Assembly: GCF_000003605.2 (NCBI RefSeq) | Contig: NW_003139972.1 | Location: 1 to 55,597, forward strand | Length of the DNA stretch: 55,597 nt | DNA from: Saccoglossus kowalevskii | Lineage: Eukaryota; Hemichordata; Enteropneusta; Harrimaniidae | Reading direction: 5' to 3' | In this document: one piece after another, positions 11,281-24,257 of the stretch | Layout: each line of letters starts with the position of its first letter | Position numbering within the stretch: position 1 is the first letter of the stretch | The notes under the pieces: generated by a model | What the model was told of the DNA's origin: nothing | The model's input: only the letters and a program-made list of their open reading frames with translations | Database searches by the model: none | Made by a program: the position numbers and the translations under genes

Positions 11281-12239
11281 GTGTTTCACATAATCGATAG
11301 TGTCTCTGATCTAAGTGTTCACATAATCGACAGTGTCTCTGATCTAAGTGTTCACATAATTGATAGTGTCTCACATCTAAGTGTTCACATAATTGATAGT
11401 GTCTCTCATCTGAGTGTTAACATAATTGATAGTGTCTCTGATCTAAGTGTTCACATAATTGATAATGTCTCTGATCTAAGTGTTCACATAATTGATAGTG
11501 TCTCTGAGCTGAGTGTTCACATAATTGATAGTGTCTCTCATCTAAGTGTTCACATAATTGATAGTGTCTCTCATCTGAGTGTTCACATTATTGATAGTGT
11601 CTCTCATCTAAGTGTTCACATAATTGATAGTGTCTCTCATCTGAGTGTTCACATAATTGATAGTGTCTCTCATCTGAGTGTTCACATAATTGATAGTGTC
11701 TCTCATCTAAGTGTTCACATAATTGATAGTGTCTCTCATCTGAGTGTTAACATAATTGATAGTGTCTCTGATCTAAGTGTTCACATAATTGATAATGTCT
11801 CTGATCTAAGTGTTCACATAATTGATAGTGTCTCTGATCTAAGTGTTCACATAATTGATAGTGTCTCTGATCTAAGTGTTCACATAATTGATAGTGTCTC
11901 TGATCTAAGTGTTCACATAATTGATAGTGTCTCTGATCTAAGTGTTCACATAATTGATAGTGTCTCTGATCTAAGTGTTCACATAATTGATAGTGTCCCT
12001 CATCTGAGTGTTCACATAATTGATAGTGTCCCTCATCTAAGTTTTCTCATAATTGATAGTGTCTCTTTTCTAAGTGTTCACATAATTGATAGTGTCTCTC
12101 ATCTAAGTTTTCATATAATTGATAGTGTCTCTAATAATAAGTGTTCACATAATTGATAGTGTCTCTCATCTAAGTGTTCACATAATTGATAGTGTCTCTC
12201 ATCTGAGTGTTAACATAATTGATAGTGTCTCTGATCTAA
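11281..12239 (+). repeat. Block 7: J1-CG-TCACATCT block ending in a TAATAAG scar
   Basis: Head as in block 3: CG, TCACATCT (11,370), N, NV, E (11,506), CATTATT (near 11,589), H run, N, NV, six D, P-P-F (F near 12,062). At 12,131-12,140 the CATCTA core is replaced by AATAATA, one base longer. Then one H-A and one H-G with N lead into J1; the usual CG monomer is absent. Compared with block 3, everything between the cassette and the closing junction is missing, so the scar marks a probable deletion joint. Confidence 0.75.
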
Positions 12240-13131
12240 GTGTTTCACATAATCGATAGTGTCTCTGATCTAAGTGTTCACATAATTGATAGTGTCTCTG
12301 ATCTAAGTGTTCACATAATTGATTGTGTCTCTGATCTAAGTGTTCACATAATTGATAGTGTCTCTGATCTAAGTGTTCACATAATTGATAGTGTCTCTGA
12401 TCTAAGTGTTCACATAATTGATAGTGTCTCTGATCTAAGTGTTCACATAATTGATAGTGTCCCTCATCTGAGTGTTCACATAATTGATAGTGTCTCTGAT
12501 CTAAGTGTTCACATAATTGATAGTGTCTCTCATCTAAGTGTTCACATAATTGATAGTGTCTCTCATCTAAGTGTTCACATAATCGACAGTGTCTCTGATC
12601 TAAGTGTTCACATAATTGATAGTGTCTCTCATCTAAGTGTTCACATAATTGATAGTGTCTCTCATCTGAGTGTTCACATAATTGATAGTGTCTCTCATCT
12701 GAGTGTTCACATAATCGACAGTGTCTCTGATCTAAGTGTTCACATAATTGATAGTGTCTCTCATCTAACTGTTCACATAATTGATAGTGTCTCTCATCTG
12801 AGTGTTCACATAATTGATAGTGTCTCTGATCTAAGTGTTCACATAATTGATAGTGTCTCTCATCTAACTGTTCACATAATTGATAGTGTCTCTCATCTGA
12901 GTGTTCACATAATTGATAGTGTCTCTCATCTGAGTGTTCACATAATTGATAGTGTCTCTCATCTGAGTGTTCACATAATCGACAGTGTCTCTGATCTAAG
13001 TGTTCACATAATTGATAGTGTCTCTCATCTAAGTGTTCACATAATTGATAGTGTCTCTCATCTGAGTGTTAACATAATTGATAGTGTCTCTCATCTGAGT
13101 GTTAACATAATTGATAGTGTCTCTGATCTAA
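12240..13131 (+). repeat. Block 8: J1-C block with three CG monomers and CTAACTG variants
   Basis: Head J1, D, D, C (12,321), D run, P (near 12,452). The body is H and D monomers with CG at about 12,583, 12,716 and 12,980. A CTAACTG variant (position 20 G to C) sits at about 12,770 and 12,860. The block closes with two adjacent H-with-N monomers (13,071 and 13,104) before J1. The repeated CG, D, H, H sequence indicates amplification of the pre-junction segment without the junction itself. Confidence 0.75.
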
Positions 13132-14717
13132 GTGTTTCACATAATCGATAGTGTCTCTGATCTAAGTGTTCACATAATTGATAGTGTCTCTGATCTAAGT
13201 GTTCACATAATTGATTGTGTCTCTGATCTAAGTGTTCACATAATTGATAGTGTCTCTGATCTAAGTGTTCACATAATTGATAGTGTCTCTGATCTAAGTG
13301 TTCACATAATTGATAGTGTCTCTGATCTAAGTGTTCACATAATTGATAGTGTCCCTCATCTGAGTGTTCACATAATTGATAGTGTCCCTCATCTGAGTGT
13401 TCACATAATTGATAGTGTCTCTCATCTGAGTGTTCACATAATTGATAGTGTCTCTCATCTAAGTGTTCACATAATTGATAGTGTCTCTCATCTGAGTGTT
13501 AACATAATTGATAGTGTCTCTGATCTAAGTGTTCACATAATTGATAATGTCTCTGATCTAAGTGTTCACATAATTGATAGTGTCTCTGATCTAAGTGTTC
13601 ACATAATTGATAGTGTCTCTGATCTAAGTGTTCACATAATTGATAGTGTCTCTGATCTAAGTGTTCACATAATTGATAGTGTCTCTCATCTAAGTGTTCA
13701 CATAATTGATAGTGTCCCTCATCTGAGTGTTCACATAATTGATAGTGTCCCTCATCTAAGTTTTCTCATAATTGATAGTGTCTCTTTTCTAAGTGTTCAC
13801 ATAATTGATAGTGTCTCTCATCTAAGTTTTCACATAATTGATAGTGTCTCTCATCTAAGTGTTCACATAATTGATAGTGTCTCTCATCTAAGTGTTCACA
13901 TAACTGATAGTGTCCCTCATCTAAGTGTTCACATAACTGATAGTGTCTCTCATCTGAGTGTTCACATAATTGATAGTGTCTCTCATCTAAGTGTTCACAT
14001 AATTGATAGTGTCTCTCATCTGAGTGTTCACATAATTGATAGTGTCTCTCATCTGAGTGTTCACATAATTGATAGTGTCTCTCATCTAAGTGTTCACATA
14101 ATTGATAGTGTCTATCATCTGAGTGTTCACATAATTGATAGTGTCTCTCATCTGAGTGTTCACATAATTGATAGTGTCTCTCATCTGAGTGTTCACATAA
14201 TTGATAGTGTCTCTCATCTAAGTGTTCACATAATTGATAGTGTCTCTCATCTAAGTGTTCACATAATTGATAGTGTCTCTCATCTAAGTGTTCACATAAT
14301 TGATAGTGTCTCTCATCTAAGTGTTCACATAATTGATAGTGTCTCTCATCTGAGTGTTCACATAATTGATAGTGTCTCTCATCTGAGTGTTCACATAATT
14401 GATAGTGTCTCTCATCTGAGTGTTCACATAATTGATAGTGTCTCTCATCTGAGTGTTCACATAATTGATAGTGTCTCTCATCTAAGTGTTCACATAATTG
14501 ATAGTGTCTCTCATCTAAGTGTTCACATAATTGATAGTGTCTCTCATCTGAGTGTTCACATAATTGATAGTGTCTCTCATCTGAGTGTTCACATAATCGA
14601 CAGTGTCTCTGATCTAAGTGTCCACATAATTGATAGTGTCTCTCATCTAAGTGTTCACATAATTGATAGTGTCTCTCATCTGAGTGTTAACATAATTGAT
14701 AGTGTCTCTGATCTAAG
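13132..14717 (+). repeat. Block 9: J1-C head, P-P-F cassette, Y and octads, J2 exit
   Basis: Head J1, D, D, C (13,213), D run, two P, H, H, H with N, NV, D, D, D, H, then P-P-F (F near 13,782), T-P and T (13,902 and 13,935), Y (near 14,112), then runs of CTA and CTG H monomers, CG (14,598), CCAC (14,620), H, N, J2. It begins with a J1-lineage head and ends with the CCAC-J2 tail, so it joins the two junction lineages. Confidence 0.75.
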
Positions 14718-17700
14718 TTTTTCACATAATCGATAGTGTCTCTGATCTAAGTGTTCACATAATTGATAGTGTCTCTGATCTAAGTGTTCACATAATTGAT
14801 TGTGTCTCTGATCTAAGTGTTCACATAATTGATAGTGTCTCTGATCTAAGTGTTCACATAATCGACAGTGTCTCTGATCTAAGTGTTCACATAATTGATA
14901 GTGTCTCAGATCTAAGTGTTCACATAATTGATAGTGTCTCTCATCTGAGTGTTAACATAATTGATAGTGTCTCTCATCTGAGTGTTAACATAATTGATAG
15001 TGTCTCTGATCTAAGTGTTCACATAATTGATAATGTCTCTGATCTAAGTGTTCACATAATTGATAATGTCTCTGATCTAAGTGTTCACATAATTGATAGT
15101 GTCTCTGATCTAAGTGTTCACATAATTGATAGTGTCTCTGATCTAAGTGTTCACATAATTGATAGTGTCTCTGATCTAAGTGTTCACATAATTGATAGTG
15201 TCTCTGATCTAAGTGTTCACATAATTGATAGTGTCTCTCATCTAAGTGTTCACATAAATGATAGTGTCTCTGATCTAAGTGTTCACATAATTGATAGTGT
15301 GTCTCATCTAAGTGTTCACATAATTGATAGTGTCTCTCATCTAAGTGTTCACATAATTGATAGTGTATCTCATCTAAGTGTTCACATAACTGATAGTGTC
15401 TCTGATCTAAGTGTTCACATAATTGATAGTGTCTCTCATCTAAGTGTTCACATAATTGATAGTGTCTCTCATCTAAGTGTTCACATAATTGATAGTGTCT
15501 CTCATCTAAGTGTTCACATAACTGATAGTGTCTCTGATCTAAGTGTTCACATAACTGATAGTGTCTCTGATCTAAGTGTTCACATAATTGATAGTGTCTC
15601 TCATCTAAGTGTTCACATAATTGATAGTGTCTCTGATCTAAGTGTTCACATAATTGATAGTGTCTCTCATCTAAGTGTTCACATAATTGATAGTGTCTCT
15701 CATCTAAGTGTTCACATAATTGATAGTGTCTCTGATCTAAGTGTTCACATAATTGATAGTGTCTCTCATCTAAGTGTTCACATAATTGATAGTGTCTCTG
15801 ATCTAAGTGTTCACATAATTGATAGTGTATCTCATCTAAGTGTTCACATAATTGATAGTGTCTCTCATCTAAGTGTTCACATAATTGATAGTGTCTCTCA
15901 TCTAAGTGTTCACATAATTGATAGTGTCTCTGATCTAAGTGTTCACATAATTGATAGTGTCTCTCATCTAAGTGTTGACATAATTGATAGTGTCTCTGAT
16001 CTAAGTGTTCACATAATTGATAGTGTCTCTCATATAAGTGTTCACATAACTGATAGTGTCTCTGATCTAAGTGTTGACATAATTGATAGTGTCTCTGATC
16101 TAAGTGTTGACATAATTGATAGTGTCTCTGATCTAAGTGTTGACATAATTGATAGTGTCTCTCATCTAAGTGTTCACATAATTGATAGTGTCTCTCATCT
16201 AAGTGTTCACATAATTGATAGTGTCTCTCATCTAAGTGTTCACATAATTGATAGTGTCTCTCATCTAAGTGTTCACATAATTGATAGTGTCTCTCATCTA
16301 AGTGTTCACATAATTGATAGTGTCTCTCATCTGAGTGTTCACATAATTGATAGTGTCTCTCATCTGAGTGTTCACATAATTGATAGTGTTTCTCATCAGA
16401 GTGTTCACATAATTGATAGTGTCTCTCATCTGAGTGTTCACATAATCGACAGTGTCTCTGATCTAAGTGTTCACATAATCGACAGTGTCTCTGATCTAAG
16501 TGTTCACATAATTGATAGTGTCTCTCATCTAAGTGTTCACATAATTGATAGTGTCTCTCATCTAAGTGTTCACATAACTGATATTGTCTCTCATCTAAGT
16601 GTTCACATAATTGATAGTGTCTCTCATCTAAGTGTTCACATAATTGATAGTGTCTCTCATCTAAGTGTTCACATAATTGATAGTGTCTCTCATCTTAGTG
16701 TTCACATAATTGATAGTGTCTCTCATCTAAGTGTTCACATAATTGATAGTGTCTCTCATCTAAGTGTTCACATAATTCATAGTATCTCTCATCTAAGTGT
16801 TCACATAATTGATAGTGTCCCTCATCTAAGTGTTCACATAATTGATAGTGTCTCTGGTCTAAGTGTTCACATAATTGATAGTGTCTCTGATCTGAGTGTT
16901 CACATAATTGATAGTGTCTCTGATCTGAGTGTTCACATAATTGATAATGTCTCTCATCTAAGTGTTCACATAATTGATAGTGTCTCTCATCTGAGTGTTC
17001 ACATAATTGATAGTGTCTCTCATCTAAGTGTTCACATAATTGATAGTGTCTCTCATCTGAGTGTTCACATAATTGATAGTGTCTCTCATCTGAGTGTTCA
17101 CATAATTGATAGTGTCTCTCATCTAAGTGTTCACATAATTGATAGTGTCTATCATCTGAGTGTTCACATAATTGATAGTGTCTCTCATCTGAGTGTTCAC
17201 ATAATTGATAGTGTCTCTGATCTAAGTGTTCACATAATTGATAGTGTCTCTGATCTAAGTGTTCACATAATTGATAGTGTCCCTCATCTGAGTGTTCACA
17301 TAATTGATAGTGTCCCTCATCTAAGTTTTCACATAATTGATAGTGTCTCTTTTCTAAGTGTTCACATAATTGATAGTGTCTCTGATCTAAGTTTTCACAT
17401 AATTGATAGTGTCTCTCATCTAAGTGTTCACATAACTGATAGTGTCCCTCATCTAAGTGTTCACATAACTGATAGTGTCTCTGATCTAAGTGTTCACATA
17501 ATTGATAGTGTCCCTGATCTAAGTGTTGACATAATTGATAGTGTCTCTGATCTAAGTGTTGACATAATTGATAGTGTCTCTCATCTAAGTGTTCACATAA
17601 CTGATAGTGTCTCTGATCTAAGTGTTCACATAATTGATAGTGTCTCTCATCTAAGTGTTCACATAATTGATAGTGTCTCTCATCTAAGTGTTCACCTAAT

Positions 17701-20130
17701 TGATAGTGTCTCTCATCTAAGTGTTCACATAACTGATAGTGTCTCTGATCTAAGTGTTCACATAATTGATAGTGTCTCTGATCTAAGTGTTCACATAATT
17801 GATAGTGACTCTGATCTAAGTGTTCACATAATTGATAGTGTCTCTCATCTAAGTGTTCACATAATTGATAGTGTCTCTGATCTAAGTGTTCACATAATTG
17901 ATAGTGTCTCTGATCTAAGTGTTCACATAATTAATAGTGTCCCTCATCTGAGTGTTCACATAATTGATAGTGTCCCTCATCTAAGTTTTCTCATAATTGA
18001 TAGTGTCTCTTTTCTAAGTGTTCACATAATTGATAGTGTCTCTCATCTAAGTTTTCACATAATTGATAGTGTCTCTCATCTAAGTGTTCACATAATTGAT
18101 AGTGTCTCTCATCTAAGTGTTCACATAACTGATAGTGTCCCTCATCTAAGTGTTCACATAATTGATAATGTCTCTGATCTAAGTGTTCACATAATTGATA
18201 ATGTCTCTCATCTAAGTGTTAACATAATTGATAGTGTCTCTGATCTAAGTGTTCACATAATTGATAATGTCTCTGATCTAAGTGTTCACATAATTGATAG
18301 TGTCTCTGATCTAAGTGTTCACATAATTGATAGTGTCTCTGATCGAAGTGTTCACATAATTGATAGTGTCTCTGATCTAAGTGTTCACATAATTGATAGT
18401 GTCTCTGATCTAAGTGTTCACATAATTGATAATGTCTCTGATCTAAGTGTTCACATAATTGATAGTGCCTCTCATCTAAGTTTTCACATAATTGATAGTG
18501 TCTCTCATCTAAGTGTTCACATAATTGATAATGTCTCTCATCTAAGTGTTCACATAATTGATAGTGTCTCTCATCTAAGTGTTAACATAATTGATAGTGT
18601 CTCTGATCTAAGTGTTCACATAATTGATAATGTCTCTGATCTAAGTGTTCACATAATTGATAGTGTCTCTGATCTAAGTGTTCACATAATTGATAGTGTC
18701 TCTGATCTAAGTGTTCACATAATTGATAGTGTCTCTGATCTAAGTGTTCACATAATTGATAGTGTCTCTGATCTAAGTGTTCACATAATTGATAATGTCT
18801 CTGATCTAAGTGTTCACATAATTGATAATGTCTCTGATCTAAGTGTTCACATAATTGATAGTGTCTCTGATCTAAGTGTTCACATAATTGATAGTGTCTC
18901 TGATCTAAGTGTTCACATAACTGATAGTGTCTCTCATCTAAGTGTTCACATAACTGATATTGTCTCTCATCTAAGTGTTCACATAATTGATAGTGTCTCT
19001 CATCTAAGTGTTCACATAATTGATAGTGTCTCTCATCTAAGTGTTCACATAATTGATAGTGTCTCTCATCTTAGTGTTCACATAATTGATAGTGTCTCTC
19101 ATCTAAGTGTTCACATAATTGATAGTGTCTCTCATCTAAGTGTTCACATAATTCATAGTGTCTCTCATCTAAGTGTTCACATAATTGATAGTGTCCCTCA
19201 TCTAAGTGTTCACATAATTGATAGTGTCTCTGGTCTAAGTGTTCACATAATTGATAGTGTCTCTGATCTGAGTGTTCACATAATTGATAGTGTCTCTCAT
19301 CTAAGTGTTCACATAATTGATAGTGTCTCTCATCTGAGTGTTCACATAATTGATAGTGTCTCTCATCTAAGTGTTCACATAATTGATAGTGTCTCTCATC
19401 TGAGTGTTCACATAATTGATAGTGTCTCTCATCTGAGTGTTCACATAATTGATAGTGTCTCTCATCTAAGTGTTCACATAATTGATAGTGTCTATCATCT
19501 GAGTGTTCACATAATTGATAGTGTCTCTCATCTGAGTGTTCACATAATTGATAGTGTCTCTCATCTGAGTGTTCACATAATTGATAGTGTCTCTCATCTA
19601 AGTGTTCACATAATTGATAGTGTCTCTCATCTAAGTGTTCACATAATTGATAGTGTCTCTCATCTAAGTGTTCACATAATTGATAGTGTCTCTCATCTAA
19701 GTGTTCACATAATTGATAGTGTCTCTCATCTGAGTGTTCACATAATTGATAGTGTCTCTCATCTGAGTGTTCACATAATTGATAGTGTCTCTCATCTGAG
19801 TGTTCACATAATTGATAGTGTCTCTCATCTAAGTGTTCACATAATTGATAGTGTCTCTCATCTAAGTGTTCACATAATTGATAGTGTCTCTCATCTAAGT
19901 GTTCACATAATTGATAGTGTCTCTCATCTGAGTGTTCACATAATTGATAGTGTCTCTCATCTGAGTGTTCACATAATTGATAGTGTCTCTCATCTGAGTG
20001 TTCACATAATCGACAGTGTCTCTGATCTAAGTGTCCACATAATTGATAGTGTCTCTCATCTAAGTGTTCACATAATTGATAGTGTCTCTCATCTGAGTGT
20101 TAACATAATTGATAGTGTCTCTGATCTAAG
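14718..20130 (+). repeat. Block 10: longest block, including the most divergent stretch
   Basis: At 5.4 kb this is the longest interval between junctions. Head J2, D, D, C (14,798), D, CG, TCAGATCT (14,906), two N, two NV, D run. From about 15,240 to 17,600 the monomers vary: ATAAATG (15,255), GTGTGTCTC (15,299), GTATCTC, many T, and six GTTGACAT monomers found nowhere else in the window. HS/G/Y modules start at 16,779 and 19,151. Cassettes have F near 17,347 (with TTTTCAC in place of TTTCTC) and 18,007. An AATAG monomer (17,931) and GATCGA (18,341) mark a segment duplicated near 43.1 kb. Exit: CG (20,011), CCAC (20,033), J2. Confidence 0.75.
17930..18455 (+). repeat. Segmental duplication copy A1 (partner 43114-43640)
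   Basis: This 16-monomer run matches 43,114-43,640 marker for marker at a constant offset of 25,184: TTAATAG with CCCT, P with TTTCTC, F, H with TTTTCAC, two H, T-P, NV-D, NV-H with N, D, NV-D, D, D with GATCGA, D, D, NV-D. The GATCGA markers at 18,341 and 43,525 keep exactly the same offset as the TTAATAG markers. The match stops where A1 continues with GTGCCTC and A2 with another GATCGA monomer. Confidence 0.8.
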
Positions 20131-23100
20131 TTTTTCACATAATCGATAGTGTCTCTGATCTAAGTGTTCACATAATTGATAGTGTCTCTGATCTAAGTGT
20201 TCACATAATTGATTGTGTCTCTGATCTAAGTGTTCACATAATTGATAGTGTCTCTGATCTAAGTGTTCACATAATCGACAGTGTCTCTGATCTAAGTGTT
20301 CACATAATTGATAGTGTCTCAGATCTAAGTGTTCACATAATTGATAGTGTCTCTCATCTGAGTGTTAACATAATTGATAGTGTCTCTGATCTAAGTGTTC
20401 ACATAATTGATAGTGTCTCTGATCTAAGTGTTCACATAATTGATAGTGTCTCTGATCTAAGTGTTCACATAATTGATAGTGTCCCTCATCTGAGTGTTCA
20501 CATAATTGATAGTGTCCCTCATCTAAGTTTTCTCATAATTGATAGTGTCTCTTTTCTAAGTGTTCACATAATTGATAGTGTCTCTCATCTAAGTTTTCAC
20601 ATAATTGATAGTGTCTCTCATCTAAGTGTTCACATAATTGATAGTGTCTCTCATCTAAGTGTTCACATAACTGATAGTGTCCCTCATCTAAGTTTTCACA
20701 TAATTGATAGTGTCTCTCATCTAAGTGTTCACATAATTGATAGTGTCTCTCATCTAAGTGTTCACATAACTGATAGTGTCCCTCATCTAAGTGTTCACAT
20801 AATTGATAGTGTCTCTCATCTAAGTGTTCACATAATTGATAGTGTCTCTCATCTGAGTGTTCACATAATTGATAGTGTCTCTCATCTGAGTGTTCACATA
20901 ATTGATAGTGTCTCTCATCTAAGTGTTCACATAATTGATAGTGTCTCTGATCTAAGTGTTCACATAATTGATAGTGTCTCTCATCTAAGTGTTCACATAA
21001 TTGATAGTGTCTCTCATCTGAGTGTTCACATAATTGATAGTGTCTCTCATCTGAGTGTTCACATAATTGATAGTGTCTCTCATCTGAGTGTTCACATAAT
21101 CGACAGTGTCTCTGATCTAAGTGTTCACATAATTGATAGTGTCTCTCATCTAAGTGTTCACATAATTGATAGTGTCTCTGATCTAAGTGTTCACATAATT
21201 GATAGTGTCTCTGATCTAAGTGTTCACATAATTGATAGTGTCCCTCATCTGAGTGTTCACATAATTGATAGTGTCCCTCATCTAAGTTTTCTCATAATTG
21301 ATAGTGTCTCTTTTCTAAGTGTTCACATAATTGATAGTGTCTCTCATCTAAGTTTTCACATAATTGATAGTGTCTCTCATCTAAGTGTTCACATAATTGA
21401 TAGTGTCTCTCATCTAAGTGTTCACATAACTGATAGTGTCCCTCATCTAAGTGTTCACATAATTGATAGTGTCTCTCATCTAAGTGTTCACATAATCGAT
21501 AGTGTCTCTGATCTAAGTGTTCACATAATTGATAGTGTCTCTCATCTAAGTGTTCACATAATTGATAGTGTCTCTCATCTAAGTGTTAACATAATTGATA
21601 GTGTCTCTGATCTAAGTGTTCACATAATTGATAATGTCTCTGATCTAAGTGTTCACATAATTGATAGTGTCTCTGATCTAAGTGTTCACATAATTGATAG
21701 TGTCTCTGATCTAAGTGTTCACATAATTGATAGTGTCTCTGATCTAAGTGTTCACATAATTGATAGTGTCTCTCATCTAAGTGTTCACATAATTGATAGT
21801 GTCTCTCATCTAAGTGTTAACATAATTGATAGTGTCTCTGATCTAAGTGTTCACATAATTGATAATGTCTCTGATCTAAGTGTTCACATGATTGATAGTG
21901 TCTCTGATCTAAGTGTTCACATAATTGATAGTGTCTCTGATCTAAGTGTTCACATAATTGATAGTGTCTCTGATCTAAGTGTTCACATAATTGATAGTGT
22001 CTCTGATCTAAGTGTTCACATAATTGATAGTGTCCCTCATCTGAGTGTTCACATAATTGATAGTGTCCCTAATCTAAGTTTTCACATAATTGATAGTGTC
22101 TCTTTTCTAAGTGTTCACATAATTGATAGTGTCTCTCATCTAAGTTTTCACATAATTGATAGTGTCTCTCATCTAAGTGTTCACATAATTGATAGTGTCT
22201 CTGATCTAAGTGTTCACATAATTGATAGTGTCTCTTATCTAAGTGTTCACATAATTGATAGTGTCTCTGATCCAAGTGTTCAGATAATTGATAGTGTCTC
22301 TGATCTAAGTGTTCACATAATTGATAGTGTCTCTGATCTGAGTGTTCACATAATTGATAGTGTCTCTGATCTAAGTGCTCACATAATTGATAGTGTCTCT
22401 CATCTAAGTGTTCACATAATTGATAGTGTCTCTCATCTAAGTGTTCACATAATTGATAGTGTCTCTCATCTAAGTGTTCACATAATTGATAGTGTCTCTG
22501 ATCTAAGTGTTCACATAATTGATAGTGTCTCTGATCTAAGTGTTCACATAATTGATAGTGTCTCTGATCGAAGTGTTCACATAATTGATAGTGTCCCCCA
22601 TCTGAGTGTTCACATAATTGATAGTGTCCCTCATCTAAGTTTTCACATAATTGATAGTGTCTCTCTTCTAAGTGTTCACATAATTGATAGTGTCTCTCAT
22701 CTAAGTTTTCACATAATTGATAGTGTCTCTCATCTAAGTGTTCACATAATTGATAGTGTCTCTCATCTAAGTGTTCACATAACTGATAGTGTCTCTTATC
22801 TAAGTGTTCACATAACTGATAGTGTCTCTCATCTAAGTGTTCACATAATCGATAGTGTCTCTCATCTAAGTGTTCACATAATTGATAGTGTCTCTGATCT
22901 AAGTGTTCACATAATTGATAGTGTCTCTCATCTAAGTGTTCACATAATTGATAGTGTCTCTGATCTAAGTGTTCACATAATTGATAGTGTCTCTGATCCA
23001 AGTGTTCACATAATTGATAGTGTCTCTGATCCAAGTGTTCACATAATTGATAGTGTCTCTCATCTAAGTGTTCACATAATCGATAGTGTCTCTCATCTAA

Positions 23101-24223
23101 GTGTTCACATAATTGATAATGTCTCTGATCTAAGTGTTCACATAATTGATAGTGTCTCTGATCCAAGTGTTCAGATAATTGATAGTGTCTCTGATCTAAG
23201 TGTTCACATAATTGATAGTGTCTCTCATCTAAGTGTTCACATAACTGATAGTGTCTTTCATCTAAGTGTTCACATAATCGATAGTGTCTCTCATCTAAGT
23301 GTTCACATAATTGATAGTGTCTCTGATCTGAGTGTTCACATAATTGATAGTGTCTCTGGTCTGAGTGTTCACATAATTGATAGTGTCTCTCATCTAAGTG
23401 TTCACATAATTGATAGTGTCTCTCATCTGAGTGTTCACATAATTGATAGTGTCTCTCATCTAAGTGTTCACATAATTGATAGTGTCTCTCATCTGAGTGT
23501 TCACATAATTGATAGTGTCTCTCATCTGAGTGTTCACATAATTGATAGTGTCTCTCATCTAAGTGTTCACATAATTGATAGTGTCTATCATCTGAGTGTT
23601 CACATAATTGATAGTGTCTCTCATCTGAGTGTTCACATAATTGATAGTGTCTCTCATCTGAGTGTTCACATAATTGATAGTGTCTCTCATCTAAGTGTTC
23701 ACATAATTGATAGTGTCTCTCATCTAAGTGTTCACATAATTGATAGTGTCTCTCATCTAAGTGTTCACATAATTGATAGTGTCTCTCATCTAAGTGTTCA
23801 CATAATTGATAGTGTCTCTCATCTGAGTGTTCACATAATTGATAGTGTCTCTCATCTGAGTGTTCACATAATTGATAGTGTCTCTCATCTGAGTGTTCAC
23901 ATAATTGATAGTGTCTCTCATCTGAGTGTTCACATAATTGATAGTGTCTCTCATCTAAGTGTTCACATAATTGATAGTGTCTCTCATCTAAGTGTTCACA
24001 TAATTGATAGTGTCTCTCATCTGAGTGTTCACATAATTGATAGTGTCTCTCATCTGAGTGTTCACATAATTGATAGTGTCTCTCATCTGAGTGTTCACAT
24101 AATTGATAGTGTCTCTCATCTGAGTGTTCACATAATCGACAGTGTCTCTGATCTAAGTGTTCACATAATTGATAGTGTCTCTCATCTAAGTGTTCACATA
24201 ATTGATAGTGTCTCTGATCTAAG
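20131..24223 (+). repeat. Block 11: J2-headed block with four cassettes and a divergent interior
   Basis: Head J2, D, D, C (20,211), D, CG, TCAGATCT (20,320), N, D run. Cassettes have F near 20,551, 21,309 and 22,102; a fourth near 22,670 has CTCTTCTA instead of CTTTTCTA. Between 22.2 and 23.4 kb there are GATCCAAG, TTCAGATAATT, CTTATCTA, GTCTTTCAT and ATCGATAG monomers, a set shared with 43.6-44.4 kb. Then GGTCTG (23,356), Y (23,586), octads, CG (24,136) and J2; the CCAC and N monomers usual before J2 are absent here. Confidence 0.75.
22566..23330 (+). repeat. Segmental duplication copy B1 (partner 43657-44421)
   Basis: From the GATCGA monomer at 22,566 to about 23,330 the order of rare monomers equals that at 43,657-44,421 with a constant offset of 21,091: GATCGA, CCCC-CAT, P with TTTTCAC, CTCTTCTA, T with CTTATCTA, ATCGATAG, two GATCCAAG, NV, GATCCAAG followed by TTCAGATAATT, GTCTTTCAT. 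The GTCTTTCAT markers (23,251 and 44,342) confirm the offset, so no indel separates the copies over about 760 bp. Confidence 0.8.
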
Positions 24224-24257
24224 TTTTTCACATAATCGATAGTGTCTCTGATCTAAG
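24224..24257 (+). repeat. Tandem duplicate J2 34-mer
   Basis: Two J2 34-mers stand side by side (extra-T runs near 24,224-24,228 and 24,258-24,262). Together they shift phase by two. The only other adjacent 34-mers are the J1 pair at 31,344 and 31,378. This is a simple one-unit duplication of the junction monomer. Confidence 0.85.

Noticed and set aside
15299-20149. Forward open frame of 1,616 codons, the longest of about twenty repeats of HIIDSVS(H/D)LSV
   Set aside because: The frame is kept open by the 33-bp period and by codons none of which is one step from a stop. The apparent start is a chance GTG made by a GTGTGTCTC variant. There is no promoter, signal sequence or non-repeat domain, and the frame ends at a 34-mer as all the others do.
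22069-24231. Reverse open frame of 720 codons with unit LCEHLDERHYQ
   Set aside because: It lies opposite the forward repeat frame and is just another phase of the same 33-bp unit. It is closed elsewhere by TAA at every GTTAAC monomer and has no non-repeat sequence.
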